Shown here one piece after another: positions 1 to 6,700 of a stretch of DNA of 6,809 nucleotides. Position numbers and translations under genes: made by a program. Source of the stretch: an uncultured Flavobacteriales bacterium (GTDB lineage Bacteria > Bacteroidota > Bacteroidia > Flavobacteriales_D > Crocinitomicaceae). Where the stretch lies: the NCBI GenBank assembly GCA_903879765.1, contig CAIRMS010000371.1:1-6809 (forward strand), in the 5' to 3' direction. Within the stretch, counting starts at the first letter, position 1, and every line of letters starts with the position of its first letter. The notes beneath the pieces are model-generated. The model saw only the letters and a list, made by a program, of their open reading frames with translations, was not told where the DNA came from and made no database searches.

Positions 1-313
1 GTTTTTCCAAATGAAAAGAGCCTTTATCCTCCAACACCCAATGTTCCCCATCGCTATTTTCAATAATGGTTCGCTTGGAGTAATGGTAGGAATGACCATC
101 GTCTAATACCACTTCGTTATACACGGAATCTCCGATTTGAATCCAGATCATCGAATCTAGTGGAATCCCACTCTCTTTGACACATGCATCAAACAAATCA
201 CGCTCAACAACGGTCAACGTTTGATACAATTCTGGTTCCATGGGTCCAAGGTATTGGGCTCTAGAAATGAAATTCATTAAAATCAAACAGGAGAGTATTC
301 TTACCTTCATCAT
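1..313 (-). CDS. Exported protein of unknown function (partial, C-terminus outside window)
   Basis: This frame stays open from the ATG at 311-313 to the left edge, giving 104 complete codons, and the gene continues outside the window. The N-terminus is a clear Sec signal peptide: Met-Met-Lys-Val-Arg, a hydrophobic stretch (residues 6-16), then S-R-A before Gln20, which fits signal peptidase I cleavage leaving an N-terminal Gln, as is common in Bacteroidota. The mature part has a mixed, somewhat acidic composition with no domain I recognise. A second Met (residue 2, 308-310) is an equally possible start. No Shine-Dalgarno sequence precedes it; the upstream bases are AT-rich. It lies 67 bp downstream of the small lipoprotein gene on the same strand and may be the last visible gene of a leftward operon. 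Export is well supported; function is unknown. Confidence 0.75.
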   Translation of the reverse strand, partial: MMKVRILSCLILMNFISRAQYLGPMEPELYQTLTVVERDLFDACVKESGIPLDSMIWIQIGDSVYNEVVLDDGHSYHYSKRTIIENSDGEHWVLEDKGSFHLEK

Positions 314-380
314 CAATTTAATCAACTAACTATAAGCGGTTTGGAAATTCATTTTTCAAAATATACACTTGTGCAAGCGA

Positions 381-650
381 CTAAAATTTAATGCTTTGTG
401 AATTTATTTTCAAAGAATCTACGTATTCTTTTATTTCCTTACCTGAAAAGGTGAAATCTTTTTTGAAATCATCCCGAACTTGTTGAGATTGACTTAACAA
501 CCAATATCCTAACGCTTCTTGTTCCGATAGATAATTCATTTCCTTTGGCAGGTGATTTTGCGTTGTAGTTGATGGGGTCATCCAAGTAGATTTTTGACAA
601 CTCATAAAACTAAACAATGTAAAAACGAGGATGCATGTTTTCATAGTCAA
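381..650 (-). CDS. Small putative lipoprotein of unknown function (89 aa)
   Basis: The product has a short hydrophobic N-terminus ending in a lipobox-like F-M-S-C (Cys18), so it is probably a lipoprotein in the periplasm or outer membrane. The Met at residue 3 (644) is an equally good start and gives the usual Met-Lys opening; the choice does not change the mature protein. The mature region is about 71 residues: a Thr/Ser/Pro-containing linker, then a probably helical, charged segment. Residues 60-77 (DDFKKDFTFSGKEIKEYV) resemble the C-terminal segment of the small lipoprotein at 2559-2822, sharing F-x3-F-x-F-S-x2-E-[IL]-x-E. The gene ends 67 bp before the partial exported protein and begins 50 bp after the 701-1135 gene, all in the same direction. 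I do not recognise a named family. Confidence 0.72.
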   Translation of the reverse strand: MTMKTCILVFTLFSFMSCQKSTWMTPSTTTQNHLPKEMNYLSEQEALGYWLLSQSQQVRDDFKKDFTFSGKEIKEYVDSLKINSQSIKF

Positions 651-700
651 GGGAATTAGAATTTATTTTTCAAAGTGTTTACTTCATTCTTAAATAGATG

Positions 701-1135
701 TTAGTTTTCAGGTATCATGTACCATGCTTGATCCTCTTTAAATTCACATTCTGGTTTGATGTAAATGATTCTTTTCTTATCTCTTTGTAGTCTGCACTTG
801 TTAACGCGCAGATCATAAGTGATGGTTTCTGTGAAACCTTGTTCAAGTTTTCGATTAAATCCTAAATAAGTTAGCTTTATGACAGAATCAACCATGGAAA
901 TGGATTGAATTTTAGCATCCATTACGGCTTGAAAACCATCAAATTGCAAGACATATTTATCCTCTATGTTTACAAAATACATGATCGTTTTAAATCGAAT
1001 GAAAGGACTGTTCTTTCTATGATATCTGTGTGAGGATAAGATAATTCCCCCAATGGTGTCGTTTAGTTTGGATTGTGCAATACCTGTAAAAGACAACAGA
1101 AACAATGTAAAAATGATAAAATGTCGTTTTTTCAT
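701..1135 (-). CDS. Exported protein of unknown function (144 aa)
   Basis: I chose the ATG at 1133-1135 because it gives a textbook signal peptide: Met-Lys-Lys-Arg-His, a hydrophobic core (residues 6-19), and G-I-A before Gln21. The frame extends to an upstream ATG at 1159, but that adds eight residues (MLLRSPIH) ahead of a complete signal peptide and is less likely. The mature protein, about 124 residues, is rich in beta-strand-prone stretches and basic residues and has two Cys (in NKCRL and PECEF) near the C-terminus. I recognise no domain. It is the first gene of the leftward group and faces the PBP gene across a 141 bp divergent spacer. Function unknown; coding status is supported by the signal peptide and the uninterrupted frame. 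Confidence 0.75.
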   Translation of the reverse strand: MKKRHFIIFTLFLLSFTGIAQSKLNDTIGGIILSSHRYHRKNSPFIRFKTIMYFVNIEDKYVLQFDGFQAVMDAKIQSISMVDSVIKLTYLGFNRKLEQGFTETITYDLRVNKCRLQRDKKRIIYIKPECEFKEDQAWYMIPEN

Positions 1136-1276
1136 ATGAATAGGTGATCGAAGGAGCATAAGCCTGAATTAAACAATCGAGATAATTCTAAATTTTATTT
1201 TGGTTACATGTGAATCAACAAATTATCTTTTTAAATTTAATCACGTAACAAATCGATACATTTTAGTTTTAGCATT
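1136..1276. other. Divergent intergenic region between the leftward and rightward genes
   Basis: This AT-rich spacer separates the start of the minus-strand gene (1135) from the start of the PBP gene (1277), so promoters for both directions should lie here. A reasonable plus-strand candidate is listed separately. On the minus strand I see only a poor match: TTTG followed 21 bases later by TAAAATTT, which departs from TAnnTTTG at two positions, so I do not call it. No coding frame, RNA gene or strong hairpin is evident. Confidence 0.5.
1199..1231 (+). promoter_or_regulatory. Candidate Bacteroidota-type promoter for the PBP gene
   Basis: TTTG at 1199-1202 (-33-like) is followed after 21 bases by TATCTTTT at 1224-1231, which matches the -7 consensus TAnnTTTG except for the last base. 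This would place transcription initiation about 40 bases before the ATG at 1277. In such an AT-rich spacer, matches of this quality can arise by chance, so this is a suggestion only. Confidence 0.35.
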
Positions 1277-2494
1277 ATGGCTTCAAAAAATAGGTACTTA
1301 AAACCCGCTTATACCACGGTTCAATTTTTGTTTTATTCGGTCATTCTATTTACTTGTTTGAATTGCGAAAGAACGCCGTTGATCTTGAATCATCAAGAAA
1401 TCATCCAACTAACAGAAAGTACTTATTTCCCAACAAAACCTCATCAACACAGTGAATTTAAAGTCCAAACTTTTATTGATACACTCATTCAAAAGGATTC
1501 GGAAGAAATTTTAAGAACGGAACTCATTAAAAATGATGCCGAAAAAGGCTGTGTAGCCGTGATGGAAGTTCAATCGGGAGAAATCCTTGCGTTGGTCAAT
1601 TTGGAAAAAACCGCGATGGGAAAATACGTTACGCATAAAAATAGTGTCGTAGACCAGTTAATTGAGCCTGGTAGTTTTATTAAAACCTTTAACGTCATGG
1701 CCTTGCTGGAAGATGGGAAATCAACTGCTCAACAAATTTATTCTTCTGGAAATGGTGTCATCGCTTATTCTGGTATCATTCTAAAGGATGCAAAAACGGG
1801 AGGTTTTGGTGAGCTTTCATTAGGAGACGCACTTTCCTTTTCTTCGAATGTTATCTTTGCAAAAGCCATCACACAAGCTTACAACGAAGAACCTAAGCAC
1901 TATATTTCGAGGTTGAAAAATTGTTTTAACCAAGAAGAAATGAAGCTTCCATTTCAGGGACAGACAAAACAACAAATTCCATCTACTGATTCAAAAAACT
2001 GGGCAACAATTACCTTGCCTTGGCTCTCAATTGGTTATGGATTAAAACTCTCCCCTATTCAAATTTTGACCTATTATAATGCGCTTGCCAATAAGGGTCA
2101 ACTTGTTCAACCACGTTTTATCTCCTGGATAAAAAACGAGAAAAAAAATCAAGTGTTTTATCCAAAGAGGATTAAATCTACCAGAATCTGTTCAACGCGA
2201 ACGGCACAAGAACTAAGGTATTTTCTCAGAAAAGCTATGACAAAAGGAAACGGGGTGAGTTTTCAATCAAATCAAGTTGAAATCGCTGGTAAAACAACAT
2301 CCACGCAACGCATTACAGAAAATTTTAACAGAAAGTACCTTTCAGGATTCGCTGGATATTTCCCGCATTCAAAACCTAAATATAGTATCATTGTCATTGT
2401 GGATAATTTAAAATACCCAAGTCCACAATTGGCAGGGGAAATCGTCAAAAATATCAGTGAAAAGATTGAACATGAATCTACCCTAAATCGCTAA
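1277..2494 (+). CDS. Short penicillin-binding protein, transpeptidase domain with atypical KTT third motif
   Basis: This 405-residue protein has an N-terminal hydrophobic segment (about 13-29, ending in C-L-N-C), probably a signal anchor or weak lipobox, then a class B PBP-like transpeptidase domain from about residue 85 to 395. The landmarks appear in family order: AVMEVQSGEILAL (strand before the active site), EPGSFIKTF with the SxxK nucleophile motif (S133, K136), SFSSN with SxN (S189-N191), SIGYGLKLSPIQ, then GKTTSTQ where KTG is expected (K339-T340-T341), and FAGYFP..KPKYSIIVIV near the end. Spacings (56 residues SxxK to SxN, 150 to the third motif) are close to FtsI-type enzymes. Known class B PBPs cross-link peptidoglycan peptides and carry an N-terminal pedestal or dimerisation domain. 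Here only about 55 residues separate membrane and catalytic domain, so that domain is missing or vestigial. Gly to Thr in the third motif may weaken or alter catalysis. It is not the cell-division FtsI by context: no dcw cluster genes are nearby. A divergent transpeptidase or non-catalytic homologue is possible. Confidence 0.9.
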   Translation: MASKNRYLKPAYTTVQFLFYSVILFTCLNCERTPLILNHQEIIQLTESTYFPTKPHQHSEFKVQTFIDTLIQKDSEEILRTELIKNDAEKGCVAVMEVQSGEILALVNLEKTAMGKYVTHKNSVVDQLIEPGSFIKTFNVMALLEDGKSTAQQIYSSGNGVIAYSGIILKDAKTGGFGELSLGDALSFSSNVIFAKAITQAYNEEPKHYISRLKNCFNQEEMKLPFQGQTKQQIPSTDSKNWATITLPWLSIGYGLKLSPIQILTYYNALANKGQLVQPRFISWIKNEKKNQVFYPKRIKSTRICSTRTAQELRYFLRKAMTKGNGVSFQSNQVEIAGKTTSTQRITENFNRKYLSGFAGYFPHSKPKYSIIVIVDNLKYPSPQLAGEIVKNISEKIEHESTLNR

Positions 2495-2558
2495 ATGGAT
2501 ACATGAACTAACCAAATTTAGTTTGAAAAATGTTGTATTACGCTTAAAACCAAATCCC

Positions 2559-2822
2559 ATGAAAACACACGTGATATTAATTTGCTCCCTTCTTCTTTTA
2601 GGCTGCGCTCAAACAAGGAAATTTCAGAATCCTGAAAGTTTAAGTATGGATGTAAAGATCTTAGAAGACACGACCAAAATGGCTAAGTATGAACGAATGT
2701 TTGACGAAGATGCCAAAATCATGAGTCAATGGACGGAAGAAGAGAAACAGTATTTTTACGAGCATTTTGTATTCAGTTTCGAGGAACTTGAGGAAGAACT
2801 TGGCTTGAAATTGCCACATTGA
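2559..2822 (+). CDS. Small acidic lipoprotein of unknown function (87 aa)
   Basis: The ATG at 2559 gives an ideal lipoprotein signal: Met-Lys-Thr-His, a hydrophobic run, then L-L-G-C with Cys16 as the lipidated residue. A TTG at 2523 in the same frame would put twelve extra residues before this signal and is unlikely to be the start. The mature 72 residues are strongly acidic and probably helical, with E/D-rich runs (TEEEK, EELEEEL). Residues 64-81 (QYFYEHFVFSFEELEEEL) resemble the C-terminal segment of the minus-strand lipoprotein at 381-650, suggesting a shared origin. It begins 64 bp after the PBP stop codon on the same strand, close enough for co-transcription. No named family recognised. 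Confidence 0.75.
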   Translation: MKTHVILICSLLLLGCAQTRKFQNPESLSMDVKILEDTTKMAKYERMFDEDAKIMSQWTEEEKQYFYEHFVFSFEELEEELGLKLPH

Positions 2823-2910
2823 AACTTAACTATATTCTTTTAGGAAATTATTTTAACATCGACGTTTAAATTCTTTGATTTGATTCGTAGCAAATATTTT
2901 ATTATTTCTT

Positions 2911-2918
2911 TAGTTTTG
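2911..2918 (+). promoter_or_regulatory. Candidate -7 promoter element upstream of the 213-aa lipoprotein gene
   Basis: TAGTTTTG is an exact match to the Bacteroidota -7 pattern TAnnTTTG and lies 56 bases before the ATG at 2975. The nearest upstream TTTG (2879-2882) is 28 bases away, longer than the usual spacing of about 17-23, so the -33 part is not convincing. The 152 bp spacer (2823-2974) holds no coding frame or clear terminator that I can see. Confidence 0.35.
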
Positions 2919-2974
2919 AAAATGATACTTTAACCCAAAATTGTCGAAGAATTTTGATCTAATTAAAACACATT

Positions 2975-3616
2975 ATGAAGCGCTCATTTTTTATTTTTTG
3001 TGCCTTAATTTTGCTTTCCTCTTGCAATCAAGAAACTGAAAAAGAAACAGTTCCAAAAGACAGCTCCAAAAAAACTAAGGAACTTAAGGATAAAAAAGAA
3101 GATGCTAATCTTGCTTCAAAAACGGTAGAACTTGAATTAATTCCAGAAACTAATTTTGATTCTTACAAATCAAAATTGACTAAATTGAATGGAGATCACT
3201 CTAAAATTGAAAATTGGCTAAAGAAAATTGTTTCGATGGATAAGGATCGGGATTTTGATGGTAGCACAAGCTATATGACAAAAGAATGTTTCAATTTCGT
3301 TAGGGATGTCATGGATTTTAATTGGGGATATCCAGGCAGCATTGAGGAAGCAACCTTGAAAAGCAAATGGAGCGCAACGTTTGATTTGAACTATACAAAT
3401 TATGGACATCTTTTTGAAAATGGAAATGGTGGTTGGGTCGTTAAAAAATTGACTGATATAAAATACCTTGGAAATTTAAACGATGGAGAATGGTTTCAAT
3501 TAACCATTAAAGGTGGAAGTACGGAAAATGAAAACAAGCTCATTCGAGTTGTCAAGGTGATTGAAAAAAATAACTCTTTTTACCTATCAAATTTTTTAGG
3601 GATTTCTGAGAATTAA
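2975..3616 (+). CDS. Lipoprotein of unknown function with charged linker (213 aa)
   Basis: The N-terminus MKRSFFIFCALILLSSC is a strong lipoprotein signal with lipobox L-S-S-C (Cys17). It is followed by a Lys/Glu/Asp-rich, low-complexity linker (about 18-48) and then a globular domain (about 60-213) rich in Trp, Tyr and Phe with alternating beta-strand and loop segments. Acidic residues sit just after the lipidated Cys (CNQETEKE). In Bacteroidota, acidic residues near that Cys can act as a surface-export signal, so exposure on the cell surface is plausible but unproven. The globular part has a WVVKKL..IKYLG..EWFQLTIKG strand pattern that could be a small alpha+beta or cystatin/NTF2-like fold, but I cannot assign a family. 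It has its own candidate -7 element and lies 159 bp before the adhesin gene. Confidence 0.8.
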   Translation: MKRSFFIFCALILLSSCNQETEKETVPKDSSKKTKELKDKKEDANLASKTVELELIPETNFDSYKSKLTKLNGDHSKIENWLKKIVSMDKDRDFDGSTSYMTKECFNFVRDVMDFNWGYPGSIEEATLKSKWSATFDLNYTNYGHLFENGNGGWVVKKLTDIKYLGNLNDGEWFQLTIKGGSTENENKLIRVVKVIEKNNSFYLSNFLGISEN

Positions 3617-3709
3617 TCCTTGAAATTCCATGGGGAAAATTCTGTGTATACATCAACACATGAATTACATTTTTCTAGTGGAAAGTGGAATCATTGAAAT
3701 ACAAAGGCA

Positions 3710-3743
3710 AATCAGCTGATTAGACCTAAGATAAGTTTATCTT
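3710..3743. promoter_or_regulatory. Pair of palindromes upstream of the adhesin promoter, possible operator
   Basis: Two inverted repeats lie side by side. AATCAGCTGATT at 3710-3721 is a perfect 12-bp palindrome, and AAGATAAGTTTATCTT at 3728-3743 has 7-bp arms around a 2-bp centre. Their centres are 20 bp apart, about two helical turns, and the second ends 8 bases before the candidate -7 element TAGCTTTG. The position suits regulator binding. The second palindrome, followed by GATTTTT, could instead be a weak terminator for the upstream lipoprotein gene, although its stem is AT-rich with almost no loop. Short palindromes are common by chance in AT-rich DNA. Confidence 0.3.
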
Positions 3744-3751
3744 GATTTTTG

Positions 3752-3759
3752 TAGCTTTG
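3752..3759 (+). promoter_or_regulatory. Candidate -7 promoter element of the giant adhesin gene
   Basis: TAGCTTTG matches TAnnTTTG exactly and ends 16 bases before the ATG at 3776, implying a very short leader. No TTTG or TTG occurs at the usual -33 distance, so the upstream half is weak or replaced by activator binding. The palindrome pair immediately upstream occupies that region. Confidence 0.4.
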
Positions 3760-3775
3760 CCTAAAATCTGTTTTG

Positions 3776-6700
3776 ATGAAATTTATATTCCTCTTATTTT
3801 CTTTTCTACTCCATGTTGCGCTGTTTGGTCAGTTTGGAAATGGTTCGGATGGAATCCCTGTAATTGGAGCAAATACGATTGTTAATAGTTACAAAAAGAT
3901 TCAAAGCACATCTGGAACTACTTTCACCTTGTTAAACACAAGCGCCTTTTCATTATCAAGCGGAAATGTTGTTTTGGTCATAAATATGTTGACTGGAGAA
4001 TATGAATTGAGAACAGTTGTCTCTGTTTCCGGTACAGATGTTAATTTAGCTGCAGGTACCATTTCGAATACTGTATTTGCGAATTATTCTCAGATGATAA
4101 AAGTGCCCCAATTTTCGAATGTAAGCATCTCAACAGGAAATAGCATTACTTGTCCAGCCTGGGATGGTGAAACAGGAGGTGTCATATGTTTTTTAGTTTC
4201 CAACGTTCTTTCCCTTGATGCCGGGGAAATTGATGCCTCAAACAAAGGATTTTTTGGTGGAAACGGTGGAATTGGTGGAACAGGAGGTCTAGGTGGTTTA
4301 GGTGGCTTTTCTGGATCAAACACGAGCTCCAGTGGTCTTTATGGTATGGGCGGTAGCGGAATAAATGGCGCTGGAAACGGTGGTGCTTATGGAGATTTGG
4401 GGACAAACGGAACAAACGGTTCTCTCGCATTTTTCAATAGCACAACGACCATTTTACCTTGCGGAAATGCAATTGCTTCTTGTAATAATACACATAATTC
4501 AAATTCAGCAAGCCATTTGTATTTGGGAGATGGTGGTGCTGGCGGAAACGGTGGTAACGGAAAAACGGGTGCTGGTGGCGGTGGAAGTAATTGTGCAACC
4601 CCTGGCGAGAACGGTGAAATCGGTGGAAATGGTGGAAACGGTGGAAACGGTGGAATTGGTGGAGGAATCATTTTAATTAAAGCCGGTAGCATTAACCATA
4701 ATAACACCTTAATCAAGGCGATGGGTAGCTCCGGAACGGCGGGAACATCAGCAACAAATGGTGGGGTTGGAGGAGACGGAATCTGTGGTGGAGGCGGTGG
4801 AGACGGAGCTGATGGCGGAAATGGCGGAGGCGGAGGACATGGTGGTGCTGGTGGTGCCATAAAAATCTCAAAAGGTGGCGGTGCTGTGAATACCAGTTTT
4901 GTAAATGTCGCAGGCGGTTCAGCCATGATTGGTGGTGTCGGTGGACAAGGTGGATTGGGTGGATTAAATAGTAATGCAAGTTGCGCTTGCGGTAATCCGT
5001 GTGATTTATCACAACTCATTCCTTTTTTGACACATCCAAATACTATTGTTTCAACTGTGGCAGGTGTCACACATTTTATTTTTACACTCGGTGACTCGAT
5101 TTTAGACTTAAGTTACCAGGACAGCATCAATTGCATCGGTAATCCCATTGGCATACTCTCTGGAACGCTTTATGAGAATTCAATTCCGTTGAATACCTAC
5201 TATTTTAAGATTAGTTCTAATACACCAACTATTTTAGCCAATCTGATTGATTTTGTTTTGAACGACCCGCCCAATTTGGATACTACTGGCCAAACCATTT
5301 TAACACCTAGTTATCACTTATTTCGGGACTGTACAGTTTGTGGAAATGGATATGAATTACCAGAAAATGGTGATCCTGGCATAGACGGGCCCTCAAGTAC
5401 ACCAGGTGGTAATGGATATTACGATGAAGAATGTGTGGCGCCGGTTATACCAACAGGTAGTAGCATATATTCTATATGTGAATATGACCAAGTGACATTA
5501 TCCGTCTCTGCATCGGGCGGTACGGGTTCATATAGTTATCAATGGTATCAAGCTGGGGGAACACTCATTCCAGGAGCGAATTCACCTACTTTTACACCCA
5601 ACTATCTTTCACCTGGAACCTATTTTTATTATTGCATTATTACCAATTTAGTACCTGGAGGCTGTAGCTCGCAATCAGAATTAATTCAAGTTAACGTAAT
5701 ACAACCTTCGTACATAAATATAGGTCCAAATCAAGAGATTTGTGCAGGTGAAATTGTTAATCTTAGTGCGACAGTTTATGGCGGTGGATTTCCATATTCT
5801 TACACTTGGTCAACTTCAGGTGATGGAACTTTTACAAATGTTTTTTCATTGACTGCAGTTTACTTACCTGGAGTTCAAGACATAGCCAATGGTTCGGTTG
5901 TTCTTACACTCACCACTTCAAATCTTTGGGGATTTTGTGGGTATAATGTTGACTTAATTTATATTACTATAAATCCGAATCATGTAATAAATTCGACCGT
6001 TAATATTTGCCAAGGAGAAACCTACTCCTTTGGTGGAAATAACTTAACGACCGCTGGTAATTATACTGAAACATTTCAGTCAATTTCAGGTTGTGATTCA
6101 ACTGTCAATCTCACTTTAGTCGTTAATCCAACCTTCAGCTCCAGTACCAACTTAAGCATCTGCCAAGGTTCAACGACGCAGTTTCATGGTCAAACTTTAT
6201 CGGCATCAGGAACATATACGCATACGCTACAGGCGGTCAATGGATGTGATTCGATTGTAACACTAAATTTAATAGTCAATCCTCTACCCTTCGTTTCTTT
6301 ACCTCAATTAACGACAACATGTATTGGTTCTCCTTTAACTCTTTCCCCAAGCGTTAATATTCCGGGGGGATCCTACCTTTGGTCGAATAGTGAAACAACT
6401 CAAACTATTTTAGTTTACCCTATTACATTTACAAATTATTCCGTTACGTACACACTAAATGGTTGTTCTTCTACTTCAAGTCCATCCTCTGGAAATATTG
6501 TCGTAAATCCGATACCTACTGTTTCAGTTAATAATCAAACAATTTGTGCCGGACAATTTGCAACATTAACTGCCGTTGGAATACCCGCTAATCAGGGTAA
6601 TTTCCTTTGGAGTACCACTGAGACTACAGCGAGTATCAACGTTTCTCCTTCCGCATCTGCGACCTACTCGGTTACCTACACAGTAAATAACTGTCCTAGT

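Noticed and set aside
2516..2525. Possible -7 promoter element (TTAGTTTG) before the small acidic lipoprotein
   Set aside because: It departs from TAnnTTTG at the second base and has no -33 partner; read-through from the PBP gene is as likely.
3218..3409. Minus-strand open frame of 63 codons
   Set aside because: It lies wholly inside the well-supported lipoprotein gene on the other strand and has no export signal or recognisable feature.
3643..3660. Possible hairpin TGTGT...ACACA after the 213-aa lipoprotein gene
   Set aside because: A 5-bp stem with an 8-base loop and no following T-run is too weak to call a terminator.
3660..3719. Tiny plus-strand ORF (19 codons) between the lipoprotein and adhesin genes
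   Set aside because: It is short, overlaps the palindromic region, and has no start context or feature beyond chance.
4365..4676. Plus-strand open frame of 103 codons in another frame
   Set aside because: It is a frame shadow of the Gly-rich adhesin region with Val/Glu-rich nonsense composition.
4387..5070. Long Pro-rich open frame (227 codons) on the minus strand, with other minus-strand frames at 4090-4323, 4182-4430 and 4713-5012
   Set aside because: These are mirror images of the GGN codons in the Gly-rich part of the adhesin. They have no signal peptide or plausible domain, and the plus-strand frame is continuous with clear domain structure.
5366..5410. Collagen-like G-D-P-G-I-D-G-P string in the adhesin
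   Set aside because: Only two or three irregular Gly-x-y triplets are present, too few for a collagen-like domain.
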